NCBI RefSeq assembly: GCF_000319385.1
Contig: NC_019566.1
Location: 1-64,000, forward strand
Length of the DNA stretch: 64,000 bases
From: Candidatus Endolissoclinum faulkneri L2
GTDB lineage: Bacteria; Pseudomonadota; Alphaproteobacteria; Thalassobaculales; Thalassobaculaceae
Direction: 5' to 3'
Shown here: positions 1 through 9,908 of the stretch, in pieces
Layout of the letters: each line of letters begins with the position of its first letter
Position numbering within the stretch: position 1 is the stretch's first letter
The notes under the pieces: generated by a model
The model's database searches: none
Told to the model about the DNA's origin: nothing
What the model saw: only the letters and a program-made list of their open reading frames with translations
Position numbers and translations under genes: made by a program

Positions 1-400
1 CAATTTTTTATATTCTTTATTAGTACTACTAGATCAATTGTTAATTGTAGATGTTGTTTTCTCGATGAAAGCTGGGGATTAAATTTTATCCACTACTTAC
101 TAATGCAGTTATTAACAACATAAATTTTTATCGTATTAATGTGAAATAAGTTTATAATAAAAATTGTATGTATTTTAAAAAAATTGTCAATTTATGAATT
201 GAATTATGTTAATTAGGTGGATAGCATTTCTATGTAGAAAATAATTAATGTTATTCTATAGTGTGGACAATTATTATCCACACTAAGATAGATTTGTACA
301 GTGAATAGAGTAAAATTTTATACAAGGTCTAATTAATATTGAATATGCCTGACTTATGCCCGTATTTAAAAGAATTTCCACAAGAGTTCTGTGAATAACT
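1..400. other. putative chromosomal replication origin region
   Basis: Non-coding, AT-rich stretch just upstream of ppsR. It holds DnaA-box-like 9-mers: TTATCCACT at 86-94, TTGTCCACA on the minus strand at 262-270, TTATCCACA at 274-282 and TTATTCACA on the minus strand at 390-398; TTTCCACAA at 375-383 is a weak match. The boxes at 262-282 form an inverted pair. In Caulobacter and Rickettsia the origin lies between hemE and the ppsR-like gene RP001, so the position fits. hemE would lie upstream of base 1 and is not visible. Function is inferred; no GC-skew was computed. Confidence 0.6.
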
Positions 401-1222
401 GTGTCTGATGCTCTTTGCCTACATTTGGTATCTGACGCTACTGGAGAAACTAATTATCAAATAGCCAGATCTTGTTTAGTCCAGTTTGAAGATGTCAAAG
501 TAAAAGAATATGTTTGGTCACTTGTGCGTACTCGTAGTCATCTTGAGAAAGTAATTGCTACAATTAAAGCAAAACCAGGTCCTGTCTTATTCACTTTAGT
601 GGATTCTTGTTTGCGAGAACGACTAGAAGCAGTTTGTCAAAAAGTTAATATACCCTGCTTGCCAGTGCTTGACCCAACGGTTACCGCTTTAGCTAAATAT
701 ATCGGTAGAGATTTTCATCCTCGACCTGGTCTTCAGCATAAAACTGATGCTGCATATTTTAATCGTATGGAAGCTATCAATTACACATTAGCTCATGATG
801 ATGGTAGAAATATTTACGATCTTGATAATGCAGATATAGTAATTATTGGTGTGTCGCGAACTTCTAAAACTCCAACTTCATTGTACCTCGCTAACCGTGG
901 TTATAAAATTGCAAATATACCTATTATTCCTAACGTTTCCCCACCAGATGAATTGTTTCGTTTGAAACGACCTTTTGTAGTTGCTTTTACTGCTGATCCA
1001 ATTCGTTTAGTTGAAATACGTCGCAATCGTATTTTAACAATGAAGCAGTATAAGGAAATTGACTATGTATCAATGGAGGAAGTTCGTAAAGAGGTTGCTA
1101 CAGTTCGACAAATTTTAGCACGGAACAATTGGCCTATTATAGATATTACTTGCCGTTCGATAGAGGAGACTTCTGCAGCTGTATTGCAGCATTTAGATGC
1201 TTGGAAACATAATCATGTTTAA
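401..1222 (+). CDS. ppsR: PpsR/PSRP-family bifunctional kinase-phosphorylase (DUF299)
   Basis: 273 aa, full length for the family of pyruvate,phosphate dikinase or PEP synthase regulatory proteins. These use ADP to phosphorylate, and phosphate to dephosphorylate, a threonine of the target enzyme. The N-terminal HLVSDATGET block is at residues 8-17, and the nucleotide-binding loop GVSRTSKTPTS at 150-160. The start is GTG, with a DnaA-box-like sequence ending two bases upstream. It overlaps the start of maf, so the four genes to dnaQ are probably co-transcribed. The target, PpdK or PpsA, is not in this window, so which enzyme is regulated cannot be told. Confidence 0.93.
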   Translation: MSDALCLHLVSDATGETNYQIARSCLVQFEDVKVKEYVWSLVRTRSHLEKVIATIKAKPGPVLFTLVDSCLRERLEAVCQKVNIPCLPVLDPTVTALAKYIGRDFHPRPGLQHKTDAAYFNRMEAINYTLAHDDGRNIYDLDNADIVIIGVSRTSKTPTSLYLANRGYKIANIPIIPNVSPPDELFRLKRPFVVAFTADPIRLVEIRRNRILTMKQYKEIDYVSMEEVRKEVATVRQILARNNWPIIDITCRSIEETSAAVLQHLDAWKHNHV

Positions 1223-1856
1223 CACTAGAGCTATTTATCCTTTGGCTAATGACAATTGCTCAAGATCCGTGATTTTAGCGTCTAATAGCCATTCGCGTGC
1301 ACGACTGTTACGTAATGCTGGTGTGCCTTTTATTATAAAAGTACCTAATATTGCTGAAAAATCTTTGCTACAATCTCTGCAGAAAAAACAGACGAAAACA
1401 GAGGAAGCTGCTATATTTTTAGCAGAACTAAAGGCTATCTATGTTTCGCATAAATATCCGAATGCTCTGGTTATTGGATCCGACCAGATATTGGATTGCG
1501 TTGGTTCCTGGCTTACTAAACCAGTGGATAGAGTTAATGCAGAGCTAACGTTAAGATATTTATCGGGTAAATCCCATCGTTTAGTTACAGCTGTTGTTGC
1601 TGCTAAGGCGGGAGAGAAAATTTGGCAGACGATTGATGTTGTTACTATATCAATGCGAGCAATGTCAGAATCATTTATCGATCGATACTTAGATGCTGTC
1701 GGCGATGAAATTTATACTTCAGTTGGCGCATATCAGCTTGAAAGTTATGGTAGTCAACTTTTTACTAAATTGGATGGTGACTATTTTACGGCACTTGGTT
1801 TGCCTTTGTTTCAAGTATTGGAGTTTTTACGTATTCATGGTGTTTTAGTAAGATGA
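1215..1856 (+). CDS. maf: Maf-family nucleotide pyrophosphatase
   Basis: 213 aa from the ATG at 1215; an in-frame ATG at 1197 would add six residues. Maf proteins hydrolyse non-canonical or modified nucleoside triphosphates. The signature ASNSHSRARLL lies at about residues 22-32, GSDQIL in the middle with the catalytic-type Asp, and the usual KPVD...LSGKSHRL block after it. About 18 residues precede the first beta strand, longer than typical, so the start is uncertain. It overlaps ppsR by 8 bases, and its stop overlaps the coaE start as ATGA. In many alphaproteobacteria aroE sits between maf and coaE; here it is absent. Confidence 0.88.
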   Translation: MFNTRAIYPLANDNCSRSVILASNSHSRARLLRNAGVPFIIKVPNIAEKSLLQSLQKKQTKTEEAAIFLAELKAIYVSHKYPNALVIGSDQILDCVGSWLTKPVDRVNAELTLRYLSGKSHRLVTAVVAAKAGEKIWQTIDVVTISMRAMSESFIDRYLDAVGDEIYTSVGAYQLESYGSQLFTKLDGDYFTALGLPLFQVLEFLRIHGVLVR

Positions 1857-2518
1857 TCGTTGTTGGTTTAACTGGCTCCATCGGCATGGGAAAGACTACA
1901 ACAGCTAGAATGTTTCGTCGACTTGGCATTCCGCTATATGATTCCGATATCGCAGTTCATGGAATGATGTGTCAAGGCGGTGAAGCGGTAGCTTGTATTG
2001 ATAGAGCATTTCCTGGGGTGGTGAAGCATGGTGTTGTTAATCGCAATGTTTTAAGCTCCTTGGTTTTTAAAAATCCTGAAGCTTTACTTTTGCTTGAATC
2101 TATAGTTCATCCACTGGTTGCTAATCAAATTACTCTCTTTCTAAGAAACTGTCAGCTTCTTCGTTGTCCGATTGTTATGTTGGATATTCCGCTATTGTTA
2201 GAAACAAATTTTCACTACATTTGTGACTTGGTTGTAGTAGTTAGTGCACCTAACTTTATCCAACAGCAGCGTGTGCTGGCACGTCCAGAAATTACACAAG
2301 AGCTTTTGGTAAAAATTTTATCGAAACAAATATCGGATTACAAAAAGCGTCAATTGTCTGATCAAATTATTTATACTGGGCTTGGTAAAAGTTATACTAT
2401 GCGCTTAGTTAAGCAAAAGTTGGTTAAGATTTGGCGAAATAAGTGTAAAAGAAAGATTAAAAATTATAAGAGAAGTAAATGCGAGAAATTGTACTTGATA
2501 CCGAAACAACGGGGTTAA
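1853..2518 (+). CDS. coaE: dephospho-CoA kinase
   Basis: 221 aa. CoaE phosphorylates the 3'-hydroxyl of dephospho-CoA, the last step of CoA synthesis. The P-loop GLTGSIGMGKT is at residues 5-15, DSD of the substrate site at about 31-33, and DIPLLLET in the CoA domain. The protein runs about 20 residues beyond the usual length, with a very basic tail (KCKRKIKNYKRSKC), and its last 40 bases overlap dnaQ in another frame. The tail may be run-on past a lost stop codon. The core looks intact. Confidence 0.93.
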   Translation: MIVVGLTGSIGMGKTTTARMFRRLGIPLYDSDIAVHGMMCQGGEAVACIDRAFPGVVKHGVVNRNVLSSLVFKNPEALLLLESIVHPLVANQITLFLRNCQLLRCPIVMLDIPLLLETNFHYICDLVVVVSAPNFIQQQRVLARPEITQELLVKILSKQISDYKKRQLSDQIIYTGLGKSYTMRLVKQKLVKIWRNKCKRKIKNYKRSKCEKLYLIPKQRG

Positions 2519-3177
2519 ACCCAGAAAATGGGGATCGAATCGTTGAGATAGGTTGTTTAGAGCTGATTAATCATATTCCTAGCGGGCATACCCTACATTA
2601 TTACTTTAATCCAGAACGCGATATTCCAGAGGAAACGTTTCGCGTTCATGGTTTGTCTTCTGACTTTTTAGTCGAATATCCAGTTTTTGCGAAATTAGCT
2701 GATAAAATTCTAGATTTTTTAGGTGATGCAATATTGATTATGCATAATGCAAGTTTTGACATGAAATTTTTAAACAATGAATTGCGGCTTGTGGGTATTC
2801 CACAAATACCGATAAGTCGAGCGCTGGATACTTGTGCTATGGCTAGGAGAAAATATCCTGGTGCTCATGTTAGCTTAGATGCTTTGTGTCGTCGTTTTGA
2901 CATTGACAATTCAAACCGTGATTATCATGGCGCTTTAATTGATGCAAATCTTTTAGCTTCTGTTTATTTAGAATTGATTGGTGGAAGTCAGCCAGATTTG
3001 ATTGCAAACTTATCTAATAAATCTAGTAATTTATCTACAACTTCTAATACTCCAGAACTTATTGAAAAAAATAACGTTGTTCATCGAAATCCTCGTCCTC
3101 ATATTCCAAGTGGTGATGAGATAACAGCGCATAATGCATTTTTACAGCGAATCAAAAACCCTATTTGGACAAATTAA
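2479..3177 (+). CDS. dnaQ: DNA polymerase III epsilon subunit (3'-5' proofreading exonuclease)
   Basis: 232 aa, normal for the family. Proofreading subunit of the replicative polymerase. Exo I is DTETTG near residues 7-12 with the metal-binding Asp and Glu, Exo II is HNASFD, and Exo III is HGALIDA with the His-x5-Asp pair. All acidic residues expected for catalysis are present, so proofreading looks functional despite the AT bias. The C-terminal part is low in conserved residues, as is usual where it contacts the alpha subunit. Its start lies inside the end of coaE, and it converges on secB with a 12-base gap. Confidence 0.94.
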   Translation: MREIVLDTETTGLNPENGDRIVEIGCLELINHIPSGHTLHYYFNPERDIPEETFRVHGLSSDFLVEYPVFAKLADKILDFLGDAILIMHNASFDMKFLNNELRLVGIPQIPISRALDTCAMARRKYPGAHVSLDALCRRFDIDNSNRDYHGALIDANLLASVYLELIGGSQPDLIANLSNKSSNLSTTSNTPELIEKNNVVHRNPRPHIPSGDEITAHNAFLQRIKNPIWTN

Positions 3178-3188
3178 TATTGTTGATT

Positions 3189-3665
3189 TTAGGGAGAGGG
3201 AATTGATATATCGATCGCTTGTGCTTTTTTTTGCCGATATATTGTAGCAAAATCTATTGGCTGTATCACCAATGGCGGAAAGCCTCCATTACTGGTAGTA
3301 CTAGCTAGTATTTCTCTCGCAAATGGGAATAATAAACGTGGGCATTCTATCAAAAGAATGGTTTTAGTATATCTTTTATCAATTTTTTGAAGTTTAAATA
3401 GCCCAGCATAAGATAAATCAGCTAAAAATAGAGAATTTTTGGATGTTTTAGCAGTAGCTCTTATTTTTAAGATAACTTCAAATGTCTCTTCATTATTGTA
3501 AACCTTACTAGCCTCCACATCAATATTCACTTTAATACTTGGCTGCAAGGTTTCCAACCTTAAACTAGTAGGTGCGTGGGGATTTTCAAAAGAAAAGTCC
3601 TTAATGTATTGTGCAATAATATGCAATTGCATTACTTGATTAGGGGGGATGAATGATTCATACAT
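3189..3665 (-). CDS. secB: protein-export chaperone SecB
   Basis: 158 aa. Tetrameric cytosolic chaperone that keeps preproteins unfolded and delivers them to SecA. The N-terminal block HIIAQYIKDFSFENPHAP, with the peptide-binding groove residues, is typical, as is the central LLIECPRLLFPFAREILA block followed by GGFPPL. It follows dnaQ in the canonical alphaproteobacterial position but in the opposite orientation. Together with yajC and secDF further on, it shows that the general export route is kept. The start is ATG, with only weak ribosome-binding sequence. Confidence 0.95.
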   Translation of the reverse strand: MYESFIPPNQVMQLHIIAQYIKDFSFENPHAPTSLRLETLQPSIKVNIDVEASKVYNNEETFEVILKIRATAKTSKNSLFLADLSYAGLFKLQKIDKRYTKTILLIECPRLLFPFAREILASTTSNGGFPPLVIQPIDFATIYRQKKAQAIDISIPSP

Positions 3666-5040
3666 TAAAAAATCCCTTTTATTAAAAGTAATTGTACAGA
3701 TATTGCTAATTTTAATAACTTATTTGTTTAATGATTATTAGATAGTAAATATTATAATTTTAGCAAAATTTTTACTATGAATTTACTTGGAATAATTTAA
3801 TAATTAGTTAATTAATAAATTATTAAAACGTTTTATATAATAATGATTTACAATTGTAAGATTACTAGTGTATAAATTATACCATCTTCTGATGTATTTG
3901 ATATTTTATATGATGTAGTATATTTATTATTTTATTTAACTATGCATTAACTACAATGTAAGTAAGTTTTACTTATGGCAAGCATGCTGTAACAATAGTA
4001 GGAATAATTTTTATAAAACATTATAGTCTTCTTATTCCAGACTTAAAAAGTATGTATATGATACAAAAGTATACATAAAATCTTTTTTTTTTAAAATTGT
4101 TTTATGTAATAAAATTTTTTAAGAAGTAATTAACTATTTAATGGGTATTAGTATTCAATTAATAATCCTAATACTTGCTTGATAATTAATATCTTTTAGT
4201 TTACTAATTTAATTTAGTAGTTTTTTACATTTATACTTTTATAAAAAAAATTTTTCTCTTAAAAGGGTAGTATGTAGTATGCATACATTATTATTATTGT
4301 TGTTAAAATTTTATTAAATTAAATTATACTTAAGAGTGTTAAGTAAATTTTATTTAATAACGACAATGTAATTATCTTCTATAGAAGATCCTGAAAAAAG
4401 ATTTTATAAAATAATTTTATTAATTATTATGTTTATTCAGTAGCTTTAGTAAACAATACATGATCAAATATTTCTAAAGGTCTAAATTAGAAAAGTTAGA
4501 GATATCTATTTTTGCAAACTAGAATAGGTTAGAAAAATATTTCTTTTAAATTATTAAATAATGATAAATCATATTATTGTAATCTTACTATACTTATTAT
4601 TTATTAATAATTTAGTCTAAATTTTGATATAAAAAAACAATTATTTAAGTGTTTTAGTTTTAACCTAAAAAGTTATGTTTATTTTAGGCAATAATATATT
4701 GGATTAAAATATTCCTCTGAGTATATTACAGAATATTAGCTTCGTAAGTATTTTATTGTAATTATTAATATATGATGAAATCATTTTCGGTAATTTTAAC
4801 TAAGCCACATTAACTTTTATAGTTTTTATTATTAAGTACGAGGTTATATTGTTAATATTTTTTTCAAAAGCAAAAATAAAATAAAATAAATTTTTACGTT
4901 TTATTAATTTAAATCAATTTAATTTTGGGTTTAATTAGTAATTCATAAATAGCTGGATTTTAATCTTTTGTAGATTTTTTTCTTATGTATTAATTTGTTA
5001 TCGTTATGAAATTCAAGTGGAATCACTTTAAGGAGAGTAG
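3666..5040. other. long AT-rich spacer, no gene seen
   Basis: 1,375 bases between secB and lysA, which diverge. No reading frame with recognisable protein sequence and no RNA gene seen. A 16-base palindrome lies at 4374-4389 (ATCTTCTA arm). The last 12 bases carry the lysA ribosome-binding site. Confidence 0.6.
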
Positions 5041-6321
5041 ATGCTAGATGTTTCAGATTTTATTACTTCAGCAGTTAGCCCTAACAAAGGTCTATTGATG
5101 ACAACTCTGGCAATAAAATTAGGTACACCATTTTGGCTTTACGATGCATCTATAGTAAGACGGCAGATTAAGCGTTTGCAAGGATTTGATATTATTCGTT
5201 ATGCTCAAAAGGCTAATGGTAATATTAATTTGCTAAAAATTATCCGTCGCAATGGAGTAAAAATTGATGCTGTCTCTAATGGGGAAATTGCTCGCGCTTT
5301 AGCTGCTGGTTATCGAGCTGGAAGTAATGATCTTGTATTTGTATCTGATGTATTTGATCAAACAACTTTAAAGCAAGTAGTAGAGCTGTGCATTCCAGTT
5401 AATTGCGGTTCAACTGACATGATAGATCAGCTTGCTATGCTTAGTCCCGGTCATCAAATATGGTTAAGAATTAATCCTGGTTTTGGCCATGGACATAGTA
5501 AGAAAACTAATACTGGCGGACCATTATCTAAGCATGGTATTTGGCACGAACAACTTTCAGAACTTGGTCGTAAAATTAAATCAAGTAAACTTAATTTAGT
5601 TGGATTACATATGCATATTGGGTCTGACGTAGACTATAAACATTTGGGAAAAGTGTGTAATGCTATGATAGAGGCTTATATGAAACTTGGAATGCAAATT
5701 AGAGCAGTATCTGCTGGAGGAGGCTTGTCAATTCCTTATCACAGCGATTGTAAGAATGTTGCTATAGATTACTATGCCCAGCAATGGAATGTTGCTCGTT
5801 TGAAAATTCAGGACAGTCAAACAATACCGGTGCAAATTGAGATTGAGCCTGGTCGATTTTTAGTTGCTGAGGCAGGATATTTGATTGCTGAAGTACGAGC
5901 CGTTAAAAAGGTAGCAGAGAGGTATTTTGTTATCGTAGACGCTGGATTTAATGATTTAGTTCGTCCCGCTATGTACGGCAGTTATCATCACATTTGCTTC
6001 ATCGATCCTGCTGCTAATCTAGTTATTGGTGCCTTGCATCAGGTAGCAGTTGCTGGTCCACTGTGTGAAGCTGGTGATGTCTTTACTCAAAATAAAGACG
6101 GTACAATTGAATTTAAAAATTTACCGTTGCCTAAGATTGGTGATTTTTGCATCTTTGCTGATGCTGGCGCTTATGGCTCAACGATGTCCTCTAACTATAA
6201 TTCCCGACCATTAATTCCTGAAGTTATTGTCGATGGTTCGGATATTCGTCTTGTTAGGAGACGACAAACTATTAAAGAGATGTTATCTCTTGAAAATGAT
6301 GATCATTTGTTAGAGAACTAA
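5041..6321 (+). CDS. lysA: diaminopimelate decarboxylase
   Basis: 426 aa. PLP enzyme that decarboxylates meso-diaminopimelate to L-lysine. The PLP lysine is K57 in YAQKANGN. HMHIGSD, the Gly-rich AGGGLSIP loop, EIEPGR, CEAGD and ADAGAYGSTMSSNYNSRP follow in the expected order for fold-type III decarboxylases. A clear ribosome-binding site, AAGGAGAG, supports the ATG at 5041 over the in-frame ATG at 5098. It stands alone between long spacers. With asd further on, the DAP/lysine route seems kept. The related ornithine or carboxynorspermidine decarboxylases are less likely given the PLSKHGIW block and length. Confidence 0.85.
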   Translation: MLDVSDFITSAVSPNKGLLMTTLAIKLGTPFWLYDASIVRRQIKRLQGFDIIRYAQKANGNINLLKIIRRNGVKIDAVSNGEIARALAAGYRAGSNDLVFVSDVFDQTTLKQVVELCIPVNCGSTDMIDQLAMLSPGHQIWLRINPGFGHGHSKKTNTGGPLSKHGIWHEQLSELGRKIKSSKLNLVGLHMHIGSDVDYKHLGKVCNAMIEAYMKLGMQIRAVSAGGGLSIPYHSDCKNVAIDYYAQQWNVARLKIQDSQTIPVQIEIEPGRFLVAEAGYLIAEVRAVKKVAERYFVIVDAGFNDLVRPAMYGSYHHICFIDPAANLVIGALHQVAVAGPLCEAGDVFTQNKDGTIEFKNLPLPKIGDFCIFADAGAYGSTMSSNYNSRPLIPEVIVDGSDIRLVRRRQTIKEMLSLENDDHLLEN

Positions 6322-6584
6322 TTATCCCGACTTATCTTTTAGTATAAAATTTAGTAACTATCTAGTACAATAACTAATATTATACGATAATTTTCTTTAC
6401 AATGTTAAAGCTAGATTATTATTTTTTTTAACAGAGCATGTAACTATTACTAAATAGGTATTTATTTAAAAATAAATTTATTCAATTGCTATTTTGCGGC
6501 TTTTATACACTAGATATATGCTACTTGTTGTCAAAAAAAAAACAATTAATACTCACGTAAAAGTAATTAAAAAAAATAAACATA

Positions 6585-9479
6585 CTATTCTTTATCTTTA
6601 TTTTGATAACTTTCAATCGTAGGACAGCAACAATAAACGTTACGATCACCATATACGTTATCAATGCGCGATACTGAAGGCCAATATTTAGACATTTCCA
6701 TTCCTTTTAGCGGAAAGGCTGCTTGGCGACGACTATACGGTTTATCCCAAATATTTTCCATCAAGTTATAACTAGTATGTGGTGCATGGCGTAAAGCTGA
6801 GGATTCGAGATCCATGATACCTTCCTCAATTGCTTGAATTTCTTTACGTATTGAGATCATCGAATCACAGAAACGATCAATTTCTGTTTGGCTTTCGCTT
6901 TCAGTTGGTTCTATCATTAAAGTTCCTTCTACCGGAAATTCTATAGTTGGAGCATGAAATCCATAATCAATTAATCTTTTAGCAACGTCGTCAACGCTAA
7001 CGCCGCAGCTATCCTTAAAAGGACGCAAGTCTATAATACATTCATGGGCTACAAGCCCGTTTGGCCCTGAATAAAGTATTTTGTAGTAATCAGATAGCAA
7101 TTTTGCTATATAATTCGCGTTTAGAATAGCGACTTGAGTTGCTTTTTTTAAACCGTAAGCTCCCATCATACGTATATATGTCCAGCTGATCGGAAGAATA
7201 CCGGCGCTACCATAAGGAGCAGATGAAACAGCACCGATAGATTGATCATTACGTTTGTATTTTTCTGTAGTAGGCAAAAATTTGATTAGATGTTGAGCTA
7301 CACCAATTGGTCCGACCCCAGGCCCTCCTCCACCATGCGGAATACAGAAAGTTTTGTGTAGGTTCATGTGGCTAATATCAGAGCCAAATTCATGTGGCTT
7401 GCATAGGCCGAGGAGGGCGTTTAGATTAGCACCATCGGTATAAACTTGACCGCCATTTTCGTGAATAATTTGGCAAATTTCCTTAATCTTAATTTCAAAT
7501 ACACCATGAGTAGATGGGTATGTTATCATTAAAGCAGCTAAATTGTTGGAATATGTTTCTGCTTTATTTTTCAGGTCATTAATGTCGACATTACCTTTAT
7601 CATCACATCTAACTACAACCACACTCATGCCTGCCATTGCGGCTGAAGCTGGGTTGGTACCGTGAGCTGAGGAAGGTATTAAACATATATTACGATGTGC
7701 TTCACCTCGCGAACGATGATAAGCACGAATTACTAACATGCCAGCATATTCTCCTTGAGCGCCGGAATTAGGCTGAACGGAGACAGTTGAATATCCAGTT
7801 GCATTTGCAAGCATTTGTTCAAGCTCACCGATCAAACGCAAATATCCTTGCGTTTGATCGGTGGGGGCAAAAGGATGAATATTAGCAAATTTTGGCCAAG
7901 TAATCGCTGTCATTTCTGTGCTAGCATTTAGCTTCATGGTGCATGATCCAAGAGGAATCATTGAACGATCAAGCGCAATATCTTTATCTGATAGTCGGCG
8001 CAAATAGCGTAGCATATCGGTTTCAGACCTATGCTGCTTAAATATAGAATGTGTTAAGAACTCTGATTTGCGGCGTAATTCAACGGGAATAGTATCATTG
8101 CTAATTGCATCGATCTGATCAAAGGTAAATTTGGCTTTGTAATTTTGACAAAAACAAGACCATATACGTTCAACTGCGTTTTGGTCTGAGGTTTCGTCTA
8201 AGCTAATTCCAACGGCATTTTTCAATAAGCGTAGGTTTAAAGCCTCAGATCTAGCCTTTTCCCAGATAGTAATAGCATGATGCTCCGTCGCATTAACTGT
8301 TATAGTGTCAAATAGGGTATTACTGTCTAGTTTGCAGTCGAGCTGTTTAAGTCCTGCGACTAAGATTGTAGCAAGTCGATTTATTCTTTTAGCAATTCGA
8401 GTTAGACCCTCAGCGCCATGATAAACTGCGTACATAGATGAAATAATTGCTAACAACACTTGAGAAGTGCATATGTTAGAGGTTGCCTTTTCGCGACGAA
8501 TATGTTGTTCACGAGTTTGTAGTGTGAGGCGGTATGCAGGGCGACCATTGGCATCGATTGATACTCCAACGAGACGTCCAGGTATTTTACGTTTATATAT
8601 ATCACGAGTAGCAAAATAAGCAGCATGTGGGCCGCCAAAAAACATTGGTACTCCAAAGCGCTGAGTAGTACCAATGGCTATGTCGGCATTCCATTCTCCT
8701 GGTGGAGTGATTAAAGTCAAAGCCAAAAGATCGGAAGCAACTACTACGATAGCTTTTTGATCATGAACTTGTTGGACAAATTCTCGGTAGTCCTCTATCG
8801 CCCCACGGGTTGTCGGATATTGCAGTAAATAACCAAATGCTTTGGCAGGTAATTCAGCGAATTCATTTCCAACTTCTATATCTATTCCGATTGGCTCAGC
8901 TCGATTGCGAAGTACGGCAATAGTTTGTGGATGAACTCCACTAGAGACAAAAAATACTGTGCTATGAGATTCTGCTGCTAATTTATATGCAAGCACCATG
9001 GCTTCTGCTGCTGCCGTACCTTCGTCGAGCAGAGAAGCATTCGCAATATCCATACCAGTTAGGTCGGTTATCATGGTTTGAAAATTTAGCAATGCCTCAA
9101 GTCGGCCTTGACTAATTTCTGCTTGGTATGGGGTATATGCAGTATACCAAGATGGATTTTCTAATACATTTCTCTTAATCACTTCAGGGGTAATCGTATT
9201 GTAGTATCCCATTCCGATTAATGAGGTTGCGATTTTGTTAAGTGATGCTATTTCAGCCAATTCGTTAATAGTTTCATATTCTCCCTTAGGAGAATCAAGG
9301 TCGAGGGATTCTGTTAAATGTATTGATTGAGGTAGAGCAGCAGTAATCAATGAGTCCAGACTATCATATCCTAGGAATGATAACATCTGAGAGATTTCTT
9401 TTTTGCTAAGGCCAATATGCCGTCTAATGAATGCACTTTGCTCATACAAATGGTCAATCTTTTTTCTGTAATCGGTCAT
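6585..9479 (-). CDS. gcvP: glycine dehydrogenase (decarboxylating), P-protein
   Basis: 964 aa, the single-chain form with N- and C-terminal PLP-fold halves. It decarboxylates glycine and passes the aminomethyl group to the lipoyl arm of GcvH. The PLP lysine is K709 in [41 protein letters not shown] and YPSTHG precede it in the C-terminal half. It is the last gene of gcvT-gcvH-gcvP, starting 39 bases after gcvH. Bases 7826-7863 of the gene form a perfect 16-bp inverted repeat, which encodes [13 protein letters not shown], a variable-looking stretch of an otherwise conserved region. Confidence 0.97.
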   Translation of the reverse strand: MTDYRKKIDHLYEQSAFIRRHIGLSKKEISQMLSFLGYDSLDSLITAALPQSIHLTESLDLDSPKGEYETINELAEIASLNKIATSLIGMGYYNTITPEVIKRNVLENPSWYTAYTPYQAEISQGRLEALLNFQTMITDLTGMDIANASLLDEGTAAAEAMVLAYKLAAESHSTVFFVSSGVHPQTIAVLRNRAEPIGIDIEVGNEFAELPAKAFGYLLQYPTTRGAIEDYREFVQQVHDQKAIVVVASDLLALTLITPPGEWNADIAIGTTQRFGVPMFFGGPHAAYFATRDIYKRKIPGRLVGVSIDANGRPAYRLTLQTREQHIRREKATSNICTSQVLLAIISSMYAVYHGAEGLTRIAKRINRLATILVAGLKQLDCKLDSNTLFDTITVNATEHHAITIWEKARSEALNLRLLKNAVGISLDETSDQNAVERIWSCFCQNYKAKFTFDQIDAISNDTIPVELRRKSEFLTHSIFKQHRSETDMLRYLRRLSDKDIALDRSMIPLGSCTMKLNASTEMTAITWPKFANIHPFAPTDQTQGYLRLIGELEQMLANATGYSTVSVQPNSGAQGEYAGMLVIRAYHRSRGEAHRNICLIPSSAHGTNPASAAMAGMSVVVVRCDDKGNVDINDLKNKAETYSNNLAALMITYPSTHGVFEIKIKEICQIIHENGGQVYTDGANLNALLGLCKPHEFGSDISHMNLHKTFCIPHGGGGPGVGPIGVAQHLIKFLPTTEKYKRNDQSIGAVSSAPYGSAGILPISWTYIRMMGAYGLKKATQVAILNANYIAKLLSDYYKILYSGPNGLVAHECIIDLRPFKDSCGVSVDDVAKRLIDYGFHAPTIEFPVEGTLMIEPTESESQTEIDRFCDSMISIRKEIQAIEEGIMDLESSALRHAPHTSYNLMENIWDKPYSRRQAAFPLKGMEMSKYWPSVSRIDNVYGDRNVYCCCPTIESYQNKDKE
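7826..7863. repeat. 16-bp perfect inverted repeat inside gcvP
   Basis: Arms CACCGATCAAACGCAA (7826-7841) and complement (7848-7863), loop ATATCC. Contains many G and C, so chance is unlikely. Lies within the coding sequence of the P-protein. Confidence 0.93.
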
Positions 9480-9518
9480 AATTTGCTCTCTGCGGTAGCG
9501 GGGATTGATGGAAGCAAA

Positions 9519-9884
9519 TTAGCTTGTAAAATTTCTATAAGCAATTTCGTCCATTAGAGTGTTGATTTCTTCTGTATTTGACATCTTAATCTTAAATATC
9601 CAACCTTCGTATAATGGATCCATGTTAATTATGCTTGGTGTATTGCCTAATATTTCATTGATCTCAATGATCTCACCACTAACTGGAGCATAGATTTCAC
9701 TAGCTACCTTTACAGATTCAATCACACAAGCTTCATCGCCCTTGGCAATTATCTTATATAAATTAGGTAGTTCTACGAACACGATATCCCCCAAATGTTT
9801 TTGGGCATGATCAGTAATGCCAATAGTACCAATGTCATTATTGATAGAAATCCACTCGTGGTCTTTAGTATATTTTACAAACAT
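9519..9884 (-). CDS. gcvH: glycine cleavage system H-protein
   Basis: 121 aa. Small lipoyl-domain carrier that shuttles the aminomethyl group between GcvP, GcvT and the lipoamide dehydrogenase. The lipoylated lysine is K59 in ESVKVASEIYAP; the N-terminal HEWI and DHAQKHLGDIVFVELP blocks are standard. The ribosome-binding site AGGAAAG lies five bases before the ATG. Second gene of the operon, 24 bases after gcvT. Lipoylation enzymes are not in this window. Confidence 0.97.
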   Translation of the reverse strand: MFVKYTKDHEWISINNDIGTIGITDHAQKHLGDIVFVELPNLYKIIAKGDEACVIESVKVASEIYAPVSGEIIEINEILGNTPSIINMDPLYEGWIFKIKMSNTEEINTLMDEIAYRNFTS

Positions 9885-9908
9885 AATACTTTCCTAAAGT
9901 AATTTGTT

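Noticed and set aside
2479-3177. Loss of proofreading as a cause of AT bias
   Set aside because: All catalytic motifs of DnaQ are intact.
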